From Streptomyces formicae (GTDB lineage: Bacteria > Actinomycetota > Actinomycetes > Streptomycetales > Streptomycetaceae): a stretch of DNA of 64,000 nt. Each line of letters begins with the position of its first letter. Positions within the stretch are counted from its first letter, which is position 1. Made by a program: the position numbers and the translations under genes. The notes beneath the pieces are model-generated. The model saw nothing but the letters and a program-made list of their open reading frames with translations. It had not been told where the DNA came from and ran no database searches. The stretch covers positions 5,456,001-5,520,000 of the forward strand of contig NZ_CP071872.1 of assembly GCF_022647665.1 (NCBI RefSeq), written 5' to 3'. Below are positions 33,711 to 43,089 of this stretch, in pieces.

Positions 33711-35080
33711 CCACCGGCGGCCCGAGCGCACAGCACGGCACGGAGCACTTGGCACAGGGCAAGACCGGAGGAAGCACGACGGTGTCGGATTCGTATCTGC
33801 CACAGCACGGCGACAGTGGTTACCGGACCACGGAGTACGACCTGGAGCTGGACTACCGTCCGCACACCGGCCGGCTCGCCGGCCGGGCCAGGATCAGCGC
33901 CGTCGCCGAGCGGGCGCTGCCCGAGGTCGTCCTCGACCTCGGGCAGTTCCGCCTCACCAAGGTGCTGGTGGACGGCGGCCGTCCGGCCCGGTACACGCAC
34001 CGCGCCGACAAGCTGCGGATACGTCCGGCGCGGCCGCTGCGCGCCGGTGCGGCCTTCACCGTGGAGGTCCGCTACATCGGTGTGCCGCAGCCCGTCCGCA
34101 CCCGCGACTGGGGCGACCTCGGCTGGGAGCAGCTCGACGAGGGCTCCCTGGTCGCCTCGCAGCCCAACGGCGCGCGTTCCTGGTTCCCGTGCAACGACCG
34201 CCCGGACGACAAGGCGCCCTACCGGATCGCGGTCACCGTGCCGTCGCCGTACACGGTGGTCGCGAACGGCTCGCTGACCTCCCGCACGATCAGCGCCTCC
34301 ACGACCACGTGGGTGTACGAGCAGCCCGCTCCGATGGCGAGCTATCTCGCGACGGTCCAGATAGGCCCGTACGAGCTGGTCGATGTGGCGCACGCGGGCG
34401 CGGTGCCCCAGCCGGCGGCGGTGCCGCGGGCCCTGCTGGGCCGTTTCGAGCACGACTTCGCCCGGCAGCCGCAGATGATGACGGTGTTCACGGACCTCTT
34501 CGGCCCGTACCCCTTCGACGACTACGCGGTGGTGGTGGTCGACGAGGAGCTGGACGTGCCGGTCGAGGCGCAGGGCCTGTCGGTCTTCGGGGCCAACCAC
34601 GTCGACGGCAGGCGCGGCAGCGAACGGCTGGTCGCCCATGAGCTGGCCCACCAGTGGTTCGGCAACAGCCTGACCGTCGCCGACTGGCGGCACATCTGGC
34701 TCAACGAGGGCTTCGCGAAGTACGCGGAGTGGCTGTGGTCCGAGATGTCCGGCGGCCCGTCGGCATCGGCGAAGGCGGCCGAGTCCCGGACCCGGCTCGC
34801 CCTGATGCGGCAAGACATCAAGGTCGCCGATCCGGGGCTGCGCCGGCTGTTCGACGACCGGGTCTACGAGCGGGGCGCGCTGACCCTGCACGCGCTGCGC
34901 ACGGAGATCGGGCACGCGGCCTTCGTCGCACTGCTGCGCGAGTGGACCGGGTCGCGGCGGCACGGCGTGGTGACCACGGAGGAGTTCATCGCCCTGGCCC
35001 GGCAGCACTCGCCACGACCGCTGGACAAGCTGTTCACGCGGTGGCTGTACGAGACGAAGCTGCCGCCCCTGCCGCAGTAG
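33707..35080 (+). CDS. M1 family metallopeptidase coupled to the Pls-type synthetase
   Basis: 457 residues. The zinc site is HELAHQW (His311, Glu312, His315) with Glu334 in WLNEGF, the HExxH-x18-E pattern of M1 aminopeptidases; GRARISAVAE, ARSWFPCNDRP and the degenerate exopeptidase loop EAQGLSVF also fit. There is no signal peptide. The GTG start overlaps the synthetase stop (GTGA), so the two are co-translated. In poly-lysine producers a zinc aminopeptidase degrades the polymer, so self-protection or trimming of the product is the likely role. That assignment is inference from context. Confidence 0.88.
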   Translation: MTTGGPSAQHGTEHLAQGKTGGSTTVSDSYLPQHGDSGYRTTEYDLELDYRPHTGRLAGRARISAVAERALPEVVLDLGQFRLTKVLVDGGRPARYTHRADKLRIRPARPLRAGAAFTVEVRYIGVPQPVRTRDWGDLGWEQLDEGSLVASQPNGARSWFPCNDRPDDKAPYRIAVTVPSPYTVVANGSLTSRTISASTTTWVYEQPAPMASYLATVQIGPYELVDVAHAGAVPQPAAVPRALLGRFEHDFARQPQMMTVFTDLFGPYPFDDYAVVVVDEELDVPVEAQGLSVFGANHVDGRRGSERLVAHELAHQWFGNSLTVADWRHIWLNEGFAKYAEWLWSEMSGGPSASAKAAESRTRLALMRQDIKVADPGLRRLFDDRVYERGALTLHALRTEIGHAAFVALLREWTGSRRHGVVTTEEFIALARQHSPRPLDKLFTRWLYETKLPPLPQ

Positions 35081-35327
35081 GGCGCCCTGCGCCCGCCCCG
35101 GGGGCCGGGTGGGGCCGCCGGACCGGAGAGCGGGCGAGGGACGGAGGGGGCGCCACGGTGGCGTAGGAGAGTGCGAGCCCCCCGCCGACGGCAGGGGGAC
35201 GCGGAGGCCGGGGGACGAGCGGCCCGGCAGGGCCGGCCGTCGGCACCGGCTCAGGCGCCCCCGGGGCGAACCGGGTGAGGGGGTCGGGTGCGCCTGAGGT
35301 CACGCGATGTCCCGGCGCCGCGGTCGC

Positions 35328-35606
35328 TCACCCCGTGGGGCTACTGCCGCGGCTGCCGAACAGCGAGCGCCGCAGTCGGCGCAGCGGAGCGAAGAGCGAG
35401 ACGCGCGCGCTCTTGCGGCCGTGACCGTGCGCCACATCACGCGTCGTCAGCTCGCGCATCAGCGACGTCGCCTCGGCCGCCTCGCGCTGCGGGACGGCGG
35501 GGCCGCCCAGCACCGAGAGGTGGCGGTCGAGACGCGTGCTGGTCGCACTGCTCCCGCAGGTGATCGCAGGCACTCGCGGCCTGCTGCGCACTGTTATCTG
35601 ATCCAT
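35328..35606 (-). CDS. conserved small basic protein of streptomycetes
   Basis: 92 residues of unknown function. It starts MDQITVRSRPRVPAITC and has RLDRHLSVLGGPAVP and SLMRELTTRDVAHG, which I recall as a conserved streptomycete pattern; the C-terminus is Arg-rich (APLRRLRRSLFG). GGGGAG lies just before the ATG at 35606. It lies between the M1 peptidase and the DUF4331 operon on the opposite strand. Confidence 0.65.
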   Translation of the reverse strand: MDQITVRSRPRVPAITCGSSATSTRLDRHLSVLGGPAVPQREAAEATSLMRELTTRDVAHGHGRKSARVSLFAPLRRLRRSLFGSRGSSPTG

Positions 35607-35874
35607 GTCACTCCCCACCCGTACGAGGGCACCCGGCCCGGGCAGGTTAACCCTATCGCCCCGCAGTGACACCCGTGTATCCCGGTCGCGGGATTCACCA
35701 CACTCGTACGGGGGTTGACGCTTGTTCGATCAATCCATCTGATTCCAGGGCGAGTTGGACACCCGAAAGGCCGGGCCCGAGAGCCGGGGATCCGGACCAA
35801 TCCTCGCATCCGCCGTCTCCGAATGCAGGTCATCAGCACTTCCGGACAGCTCGCTCAGGAACAGGACGGATGCG

Positions 35875-37437
35875 ATGACCACTGTCAACAGGAGCGCACG
35901 GCGGACACGGGGGCGCAGCAGTCTCGCCGCACTCGTCTGCGGTGCGCTGGCCGCCGGGGGGCTCGCGGCCGCCGGTGTCACCACCACCCTCGCGCCGGGG
36001 GCGGCCAACGCCTCCAGCCACCGCGAGGCCCCGCTGATCTCGGGCCAGCCGCAGTACGACAACACCGATGTGTACGCCTTCGTGAGCCCCGACAAGCCGG
36101 ACACGACGACCATCGTCGCCAACTGGCTGCCGTTCGAGGAGCCCGCCGGCGGCCCGAACTTCCACCGCTTCGCGCACGACGCCCGCTACGACCTCCACAT
36201 CGACTCGGACGGCGACGCCCAGGGCGACCTGCTCTACCGCTGGACCTTCAAGGACCACGTCCGCAACGGCGACACGTTCCTCTACAACACGGGTCCGGTG
36301 ACCAGCCTCGACGACACGGACCTCAACATCCTGCAGACGTACGACATCGAGCTGCTGCGACTGCGGAACCAGCATGTGATTTCCACCACCATGATCGCCG
36401 ATGATGTGCCGGTGGCCCCCTCGAACGTGGGCAAAGCATCCATGCCGGACTATGCGCAACTGCGCGGGCAGGCGATTCGCGAACTGCCCGACGGCAGCAC
36501 GGTGTTCGCCGGCCAGGCCGACGACCCGTTCTTCCTCGACCTGCGCGTGTTCGACCTGCTCTACGGGGGCGATCTGTCGGAGGTCGGCCGGGACACCCTC
36601 AAGGGATACAACGTCAACACGATCGCGCTCCAGGTCCCGTCGGAGCACATCCGGCAGTCCTCCGGACAGCCGGTGATCGGCATCTGGTCGACCACCCACC
36701 GCAAGAACGCGAGCGGCCACTGGACCCAGGTGTCGCGGCTCGGGATGCCGCTCGTCAACGAGGTCGTCGTACCGCTGAAGGCCAAGGACTCGTTCAACGC
36801 GTCCTCGCCCTGGAACGACGGGGACTTCCTGCCGTTCGTCACCGAGCCCGAGCTGCCGAAGCTGATCGAGGCGATCTACAAGATCGACGCTCCGCAGGAG
36901 CCCCGCAACGACCTCGTGTCGGTCTTCCTGACCGGGGTCGAGGACCTCAACCAGCCGCCGGACGTCCGGCCCGCCGAGGCACTGCGCCTGAACACCGCGA
37001 TCCCGCCGGCCGCCGAGCCGAAGCGGCTGGGAGTGCTGGACGGGGACAATGCGGGGTTCCCGAACGGACGCCGGCTGAGCGACGACGTCCTCGACATCTC
37101 ACTCCAGGTCGTGGAGGGCGAACTGCTCGGCCAGAAGAACGACTTGGGCGATGCCGTGGACGCCAACGACCAGCCCTTCGGCGAGAGCTTCCCGTACGTC
37201 GCCCTGCCAGCGTCGGGTTCGGACGGCCCGCAGGCCCAGGGGCAGGGGCAGGGGCAGGGGCAAGGGCAGGACGGCGGCGACCGGAGCCAGTTGGGCGGCG
37301 GCACCGCCGAGCTGACGTCGGCGGACGGTGACGACACACTCGTGACCGCCTCGCTGACGGCAGCGGGCGCCGGCCTCGTGCTCGTCGCCCTCGGCCTGGC
37401 GTGGTGGCGCATGCGGCGCGGCAGGAGGGCGATGTGA
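35875..37437 (+). CDS. DUF4331 family secreted, membrane-anchored protein
   Basis: 520 residues. An N-terminal signal (RSSLAALVCGALAAGGLAAAG, about residues 14-34) is followed by ASSHREAPLISGQPQYDNTDVYAF, the DUF4331 hallmark. The C-terminus has a low-complexity Gln-Gly run (about residues 453-464) and a last hydrophobic helix followed by Arg-rich residues, a sortase-independent membrane anchor. Function unknown. It is first of three overlapping genes with a TPR protein and a nickel/cobalt exporter-like protein, so a role in metal handling at the cell surface is plausible but unproven. TTGACG at about 35714 may be a -35 element. Confidence 0.85.
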   Translation: MTTVNRSARRTRGRSSLAALVCGALAAGGLAAAGVTTTLAPGAANASSHREAPLISGQPQYDNTDVYAFVSPDKPDTTTIVANWLPFEEPAGGPNFHRFAHDARYDLHIDSDGDAQGDLLYRWTFKDHVRNGDTFLYNTGPVTSLDDTDLNILQTYDIELLRLRNQHVISTTMIADDVPVAPSNVGKASMPDYAQLRGQAIRELPDGSTVFAGQADDPFFLDLRVFDLLYGGDLSEVGRDTLKGYNVNTIALQVPSEHIRQSSGQPVIGIWSTTHRKNASGHWTQVSRLGMPLVNEVVVPLKAKDSFNASSPWNDGDFLPFVTEPELPKLIEAIYKIDAPQEPRNDLVSVFLTGVEDLNQPPDVRPAEALRLNTAIPPAAEPKRLGVLDGDNAGFPNGRRLSDDVLDISLQVVEGELLGQKNDLGDAVDANDQPFGESFPYVALPASGSDGPQAQGQGQGQGQGQDGGDRSQLGGGTAELTSADGDDTLVTASLTAAGAGLVLVALGLAWWRMRRGRRAM

Positions 37438-38753
37438 TGCCTCTCTCGGGCGGCCGGATGTGGCGGCTCGGAGCCGGGGTGGCGGGGCTGGCCCTCGCGC
37501 TGACGGCCGTGGGAGCGGTCGTGGGCGGCGCGGGCGAGGCCCCCGCCGCCCCGGCGGCGGCCGGGGCGGCACTCGGGGCGGGCGCCCGGCAGGACGTCCG
37601 GCCGCTCCAGGAGCACCTCAGGGCCCAGCCGAAGGACGCGACGGCCTGGGCGGCGCTCGGGGCCGCCTATGTGGAGGAGGCCAGGACAGGCGGTGACCCG
37701 TCGAGATATCCCCAGGCCGAGGAGGCGTTCGGGCGCTCCCTGCGGCTCCGCCCGGACGACAACGCCGACGCCCTCGCGGGCCGTGCCGCGCTCGCCGTGG
37801 CGCGGCACGACTTCCCGGCGGCGCTGCGCGATGCCGAGCGGGCGCTCGCCGTCAATCCGTACAGTGAGCGCGGGCTTGCCGTGCGGATCGACGCGCTCGT
37901 CGAACTCGGCCGCTACGGCGAGGCGTTGGCCGCCGCGAGGACGGCGGACGCCCGCCGTCCCGGGATCCCCGTCTTCACGCGGTTCGCGTACGTCCACGAG
38001 CTGCGTGGTGACACGAAGGAGTCCCGGCGCGTGCTGGAGCTCGCCCTGGCCTCGGCGGCACGTCCAGCGGACATCGCGTACACGGCGACCGCGCTCGGCC
38101 GGCTCGCCTGGAGCGAGGGCGACCACGCGGGGGCGCTGCGTCGCTGCGGGCATGCGCTCAAGGCCGAGCCCGGCAATCCGGAGGCGCGCGACTGCCGGGC
38201 ACGGGCCCTGGCCGGCAAGGGCGATCTCCGGGGCGCCATCAAGGAGTTCGAGGGCCTCGCCGAGCTCGCCCCGCTGCCCGGGCGGCTCGTCGCACTCGGT
38301 GAGCTGTACGAGGCGACCGGGCAGCGCGCGCGTGCCGAACAGCAGTACACGCTGATCGGCACCTGGACGGACCTCGCCCGGGCGGGCGGCGTAAACCCCG
38401 ACCTGGACACCGCACTCGCCGCGGCGGACCACGGCGACCGCGCCGAGGCCCTGCGGGCCGCGCGGTCGGAATGGCAGCGCCGCCGCACGGTCCACACGGA
38501 GGACGCCCTGGCCTGGGCCCTGCACCGCTCCGGACGCTCCGCCGAGGCGCTCCCCCACGCCCGGCGGGCGACCGCGACCGGTCACCGCAACGCCGTGTTC
38601 CTGTACCACCGGGGGATGATCGAGCGGGCGGCGGGCGACACGGCGGCGGCACGGGACTCGCTGTCCCGGGCGCTGCGGCTCAACCCCGCGTTCTCGCCGA
38701 TGGGATCGGCCGAGGCGCGGCGCGCACTGGATGCGCTGGAGGGGGCGTCATGA
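37437..38753 (+). CDS. TPR-repeat protein with N-terminal signal/anchor
   Basis: 438 residues. A hydrophobic N-terminal segment (about residues 8-34) is followed by at least eight tetratricopeptide-like helical repeats, e.g. ATAWAALGAAYVEEA, AALRDAERALAVNPYSERG and LFxxx-type repeats to the end. TPRs mediate protein-protein contacts. AGGAGG precedes an ATG that shares its A with the DUF4331 stop (TGATG), and its own stop overlaps the next start by 4 bp. It likely assembles or senses its operon partners. Confidence 0.82.
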   Translation: MPLSGGRMWRLGAGVAGLALALTAVGAVVGGAGEAPAAPAAAGAALGAGARQDVRPLQEHLRAQPKDATAWAALGAAYVEEARTGGDPSRYPQAEEAFGRSLRLRPDDNADALAGRAALAVARHDFPAALRDAERALAVNPYSERGLAVRIDALVELGRYGEALAAARTADARRPGIPVFTRFAYVHELRGDTKESRRVLELALASAARPADIAYTATALGRLAWSEGDHAGALRRCGHALKAEPGNPEARDCRARALAGKGDLRGAIKEFEGLAELAPLPGRLVALGELYEATGQRARAEQQYTLIGTWTDLARAGGVNPDLDTALAAADHGDRAEALRAARSEWQRRRTVHTEDALAWALHRSGRSAEALPHARRATATGHRNAVFLYHRGMIERAAGDTAAARDSLSRALRLNPAFSPMGSAEARRALDALEGAS

Positions 38754-40519
38754 GCGGGGGAAGCGTGGGCGGGCGCCTGCGACGGGGGTCCTCCCCACCC
38801 CACCCCTCCCCGAACCCCGCCCCGGACGAAGGGATCGGGCCCGTCCGGCGTCCGAGCACGAGGGACCCCGAGAGAAGCCCTGTTTTCCAGCCCGTCCGGC
38901 GCTTGAGGACCAGGGGTGCGGGGGCGGAGCCCCCGGCTCGGGACGGAGCGGGGTGGGGAGGACCCCCGCCGCGGGCGTCCACGCGACGGCGCGCCGTCCG
39001 GGGTCTCGTCGCAGCCGCGGTCGGCGCCGCGGCGCTGCTGGCCGGGGCCGTGGCCCCCGCCGCCGCCCACCCCCTCGGCAACTTCACGGTCAACCGCTAC
39101 GACGGACTCGTCGTCGCCCAGCGCGCGGTGACGGTCGACCACGTCGAGGACCTGGCCGAGATCCCGGCCGCCCGGATCCGCCCGCGGGAGCTCTCCCAGG
39201 GCGAGCTGGCGGCGTGGGCGAGGGCACGCTGCGCTGCCGCCGCCCGCGACGCGCGACTGCGCGTCGACGGGCGCGCGGTGGCGCTCACCGCGGGCACCGC
39301 GCGGGCCATGGTCCGTCCCGGTCAAGCGGGTCTGCCGACGCTGCGCGTGGAGTGCCGTATGACCGCCCCGATGCCCGAACGCGGCGCCGTGTCCGTCGGC
39401 TTCACGGCCGCGGCCGCCGGCACGGACGGTCCCGGCTGGCACGAGATCACGGCGCGAGGGGACCGTACGACCCTCACGTCGTCGGACGTGCCGCAGGAAT
39501 CCGTCTCGCGCAGGCTGGCCTCGTACCCGGAGAGTCTCCTCGACTCGCCGCCCGACCGGACGAGCGCGGCGGTCACGGCCGTACCGGGCGGCCCCGCCCT
39601 GACCGCGGACGACCGCGAGGGCGCGGGCGCGGCCGCCGCGCCGCTCCCGTCGGTGCTGCCGCGCGGCGTGGACCGCTGGACGCAGGCTCTGACCGGGCTC
39701 GTCGAACGGCGCGAGCTCACCCTCTCGTTCGCCGCGCTCGCGCTCGCCGTGGCCGTCGGCCTCGGGGCCCTGCACGCCCTTGCGCCCGGCCACGGCAAGA
39801 CGCTGATGGCCGCGGCCGCGGCCGCGGCGGCGGGCGGGCGGAGTTCGCTGCGGGACGTCCTGATCCTCGGCGCCTCCGTGACCGTGACGCACACGCTCGG
39901 GGTCTTCGCCCTGGGCGCCCTCGTGGCGGCCGGCTCGGCCGTCAGCCCGTCGGTCGTCGGATGGCTGGGGGTGGCGAGCGGTGTCCTGGTCACGATCGCC
40001 GGTGCGGTGCTCGTACGCCGGGCCTGGCACCAGCGCGCGCACGGGCCTGCGCACGCACACGGCCACTCGCACGGGCACACCCATGTCCACTGGCCGGGCG
40101 GACACACCCACGGCCACGGCCGCCACGATCACCACCACAGCCACGAGCACACGCACGAGCGCGCCCCCCGGCCGCTCCGGCGCACCGTCCTGCTCGGCTT
40201 CGCCGGCGGCCTCGTCCCCAGCCCCTCCGCCGTCGTCGTGCTCGTCGGCGCCGCGGCCCTCGGGCACGCCTGGTTCGGGCTGCTGCTCGTCGTCGCGTAC
40301 GGCGCCGGGCTGGCCCTCACGCTCACCGCGGCGGGGTTCGCCGTCGTACGACTCGGGGAGCGCGCGGCGCGATGGCTGGCGCGGCGGCGGGCCGGCGGGC
40401 GGCGCGGCGGGCGGCTCGTCGGTTTCGTGCAGCGCACCGCTCCGTTGAGCACAGCCGTCGCCGTCCTCGTACTGGGTTGCGGATTGGTGTTCAGGGGGGC
40501 CGCAGGAGCCATCAGTTGA
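38750..40519 (+). CDS. RcnA/HoxN-like nickel-cobalt exporter with His-rich loop and unusual N-terminus
   Basis: 589 residues. The C-terminal half has six membrane helices with LGALHALAPGHGKTLMAA and GLVPSPSAVVVL, signatures of NiCoT/RcnA transporters, and a cytoplasmic His-rich loop (about residues 430-475, HAHGHSHGHTHVHW). An extracytoplasmic domain precedes it. The expected signal peptide (RRRAVRGLVAAAVGAAALLAGA) begins only at residue 79. The first 78 residues are Pro/Arg-rich and coded by a palindromic element, with no in-frame ATG or GTG start after it. The ATG overlaps the TPR stop. Likely metal efflux or supply; direction unproven. Confidence 0.82.
   Translation: MSGGSVGGRLRRGSSPPHPSPNPAPDEGIGPVRRPSTRDPERSPVFQPVRRLRTRGAGAEPPARDGAGWGGPPPRASTRRRAVRGLVAAAVGAAALLAGAVAPAAAHPLGNFTVNRYDGLVVAQRAVTVDHVEDLAEIPAARIRPRELSQGELAAWARARCAAAARDARLRVDGRAVALTAGTARAMVRPGQAGLPTLRVECRMTAPMPERGAVSVGFTAAAAGTDGPGWHEITARGDRTTLTSSDVPQESVSRRLASYPESLLDSPPDRTSAAVTAVPGGPALTADDREGAGAAAAPLPSVLPRGVDRWTQALTGLVERRELTLSFAALALAVAVGLGALHALAPGHGKTLMAAAAAAAAGGRSSLRDVLILGASVTVTHTLGVFALGALVAAGSAVSPSVVGWLGVASGVLVTIAGAVLVRRAWHQRAHGPAHAHGHSHGHTHVHWPGGHTHGHGRHDHHHSHEHTHERAPRPLRRTVLLGFAGGLVPSPSAVVVLVGAAALGHAWFGLLLVVAYGAGLALTLTAAGFAVVRLGERAARWLARRRAGGRRGGRLVGFVQRTAPLSTAVAVLVLGCGLVFRGAAGAIS
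38783..38968. repeat. palindromic dispersed-type element inside a coding region
   Basis: A perfect 19-bp inverted repeat (CGGGGGTCCTCCCCACCCC at 38783-38801, complement at 38950-38968) flanks 148 bp. Inside are two GTCCGGCG-containing direct repeats and a GGGGGCGGAGCCCCC hairpin. This composition is common in Streptomyces intergenic elements; here it is in frame between the start codon and the signal peptide of the exporter gene. Confidence 0.65.
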
Positions 40520-40577
40520 GCTAGCTTGGAGGGGTTTCCACCGTGATGGTCGCTCTGCAGCGGATGGGGGGCTCGCC

Positions 40578-42299
40578 ATGAGCGAAGTGCCGGGCGGCGA
40601 ACGGGACGACGGACGGGCCGGCGACGGGACGCTGATCGCGGACCGGTACCGGCTGCTGGGCAAGCTCGGCGAGGGCGGCATGGGCGTGGTGTGGCGCGCC
40701 AGGGACGAGCTGCTCTGCCGGGAGGTCGCGGTCAAGGAGGTCCGGGCGCCCGCCGGACTGGGCACCGCCGATGTGCAGCGGCTGTACGCGCGCCTGGAGC
40801 GCGAGGGCTGGGCGGCCACCCGGATCTCCCAGCGCAATGTGGTCACGGTCTACGACGTGGCGTCGCACGGCGGCCGTCCGTGGATCGTGATGGAACTGAT
40901 CCGCGGACTCTCGCTCGCCGATGTGCTCGACGCCGAGGGGCCCATGGCTCCACGGCGCGCCGCACACATCGGGGCGGAGGTGCTCGCCGCGCTGCGCGGG
41001 GCGCACGAGGCGGGCGTACTGCACCGGGACGTGAAGCCCGGGAACGTCCTGCTCGCCAACGACGGCCGGGTCGTGCTCACCGACTTCGGGATCGCGATGG
41101 TCGAGGGCACGTCGAACCTGACGATGACCGGAGAGCTGGTCGGGTCCCCGGAATTCCTCGCTCCGGAGCGGGCACTGGGGCGCACTCCGGGCCCGGAGTC
41201 GGACCTCTGGTCGCTCGGGGTGCTGCTGTACGCAGCCGTCGAGGGGGTCACCCCGTTCCGCCAGGACACGCCGTTGAGCACGCTGCGCGCGGTCGTCGAC
41301 GAGGAGTTGCCGCCGCCGCGCCGGGCGGGTGCGCTGGCCCCGGTGATCGCGGGCCTGCTGCGCAAGGATCCGGCGGAACGGCTGTCGGCCCGGGAGGCCG
41401 ACCGTGAGCTGCGGATCGTGGGGGCCGGCGGCACGCCGCGCACGGGTTCCACTCCCCCGCCGCCCTCCGGCCCGTACGCCACGACGGTCGGCTCGGCCGC
41501 GCCGACGGCGGCCACGGCACCCGTGGGCGGCTTCGGGCCGCCGACACCGCTCACCGGGGCGCCCGCCGTCCCGCCCGAGCGGCCGCGGCGCGCCACGGCC
41601 GCGCTGGTCGCGGGTATCACCGTGCTGCTGCTGTCGATCGGCGGCCTCGGCTACGCGCTCCTCGACGGCAACGGCAACGGCGGCAGCAACGGAGGCGCCG
41701 GCAACGGTGCGACGAACGGCGGAGCGACGAACGGCGGAGCGACAGACAGCGAAGCAACCGGCGGCCCGTCCGCGACCGGTGACGGCTCGTCCGGCGGCAC
41801 TCCCGGCACACCCGGTACGCCGAGCACCACGGACACCGCCCCCACGGGCGGCCACAGCTCCGCGCCGACGACGCCTCCGCAGCAGACCGTCCATGTGTAC
41901 GCCCAGGCCGTGACCGGGAGTTACCGCGGCTCCTGCCCGCCGCCCGAGGCCGACGCGCCCGCCTTCACCGCGACGGTCACCGTGGGGCGTACGCCTGCGT
42001 CCGTCACGTACCGATGGGTGACCGAGAGCGGGAAGAGCTCCGGCGAGGGCTGGAAGACGCTCGGCTTCCCCGCCGGGAAGGGGACGTCGCAGCACGTCGC
42101 CCACATCGAGCGGACGTACGTGGAGAACGCGACGCACCACGACCGGATCCGGCTGGAGGTCCGGAGTCCGGTCGAGGCACGCTCGAACTGGGTGGCGTTC
42201 TCGGTGACGTGCGAGGAGGAGTCCCCGTCTCCGACGGGCGAGCCCTCCTACGCCGTGGATCCCGCAGGCTCTGCGGGCTCGCTCACACCGCGCCGTTGA
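40578..42299 (+). CDS. membrane-anchored Ser/Thr protein kinase (PASTA-less)
   Basis: 573 residues. A Hanks-type kinase domain spans about residues 24-280: LGEGGMGVVW glycine loop, Lys53 (AVKE), catalytic Asp151 (HRDVKPGN) and DFG at 169-171. A Pro/Ala-rich linker, a single membrane helix (about 340-362), a low-complexity Gly/Asn/Thr stretch, and an extracytoplasmic domain of about 130 residues with two Cys follow. It should phosphorylate Ser/Thr in response to an external cue; the sensor domain is not PASTA. The last 17 bp overlap the convergent SGNH hydrolase gene. Confidence 0.9.
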   Translation: MSEVPGGERDDGRAGDGTLIADRYRLLGKLGEGGMGVVWRARDELLCREVAVKEVRAPAGLGTADVQRLYARLEREGWAATRISQRNVVTVYDVASHGGRPWIVMELIRGLSLADVLDAEGPMAPRRAAHIGAEVLAALRGAHEAGVLHRDVKPGNVLLANDGRVVLTDFGIAMVEGTSNLTMTGELVGSPEFLAPERALGRTPGPESDLWSLGVLLYAAVEGVTPFRQDTPLSTLRAVVDEELPPPRRAGALAPVIAGLLRKDPAERLSAREADRELRIVGAGGTPRTGSTPPPPSGPYATTVGSAAPTAATAPVGGFGPPTPLTGAPAVPPERPRRATAALVAGITVLLLSIGGLGYALLDGNGNGGSNGGAGNGATNGGATNGGATDSEATGGPSATGDGSSGGTPGTPGTPSTTDTAPTGGHSSAPTTPPQQTVHVYAQAVTGSYRGSCPPPEADAPAFTATVTVGRTPASVTYRWVTESGKSSGEGWKTLGFPAGKGTSQHVAHIERTYVENATHHDRIRLEVRSPVEARSNWVAFSVTCEEESPSPTGEPSYAVDPAGSAGSLTPRR

Positions 42300-43089
42300 G
42301 CGTGGGCAGGTAACCGCCCGACTGTCCGGACTGGGTGGGGTGGTACGACTCGCTGATGTTCAGCCAGTTGACGCTGTGCAGCCAGGCGGCGCCGGAGCAG
42401 ATCTCGTGCCCGGTGAAGGCCGGGACGACATCGGCGAAGGTGTATCCGTGGTCGGCGGCCCGTTTGGCGATGGCGGCGTTGAGGTGGTCCGCGCCGCCGT
42501 TGATCGCGGCGCGCTCGTTCTCGGTGAGGCCGGTGACGCAGTTGCCGTTCAGCTGGTAGAAGCGGGGATAGCCGAGGACGACGACGTGCGCCGCCGACGC
42601 CTTGGATCTGATGGCCGAGTACACCGCGTCGAGCCGCCCGGGCAGGGTGCTGTCGACGTACTGCTTCGCCTGGTTGACCCGGGAGATGCAGGTGCTCTCG
42701 GACTGAAGCACGCAGGTCGTCATGACGTCGGCGAAGCCGGCGTCGTTGCCGCCGATGGTGATCGAGACGAGGTCGGTCGCGGAGGTGACGGGTCCGAGCT
42801 GGCTCGCCGTCACATCGGTCGTGACAGCGCCCGAGCAGGCGGTGAAGGCGAATGAGGACGGTGCGTTGGCGGCCGCCCAGAGGGCGGGGTAGGCCCGGTT
42901 GGTGCGCTTGCAGTCGCCGCTGTTGCTGAGGTACGCGCCGGCGCCGAGGCCCGAGGAGTACGAGTCGCCGAGGGCCACGTAGTCCACGGCCGCGCTCTGC
43001 GCGGCCTGTGCCTGGCCCGCCCCGGTCAGGGCGAGGACGGCGCCGAGGAGGAGTGACGATGAGAATGCCGCGATTCGGGACAGTTTCAT
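42283..43089 (-). CDS. secreted SGNH/GDSL hydrolase (lipase-like)
   Basis: 268 residues with a Sec signal peptide (MKLSRIAAFSSSLLLGAVLA, cleavage near AQA at 27-29). Block I GDSYSSG contains Ser43; block III is GGNDAG; a C-terminal His in ESYHPTQSG completes the triad. Six Cys suggest three disulfides, as in the Streptomyces extracellular lipases/esterases. GGGAGG lies four bases before the ATG. It is probably an esterase or phospholipase. Confidence 0.9.
   Translation of the reverse strand: MKLSRIAAFSSSLLLGAVLALTGAGQAQAAQSAAVDYVALGDSYSSGLGAGAYLSNSGDCKRTNRAYPALWAAANAPSSFAFTACSGAVTTDVTASQLGPVTSATDLVSITIGGNDAGFADVMTTCVLQSESTCISRVNQAKQYVDSTLPGRLDAVYSAIRSKASAAHVVVLGYPRFYQLNGNCVTGLTENERAAINGGADHLNAAIAKRAADHGYTFADVVPAFTGHEICSGAAWLHSVNWLNISESYHPTQSGQSGGYLPTLNGAV

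Noticed and set aside
27921..33803. A 1960-residue minus-strand open frame across the synthetase gene
   Set aside because: It is antisense to a protein with clear adenylation, carrier and membrane domains; its composition is Arg/Gly/His-rich and typical of a high-GC shadow frame.
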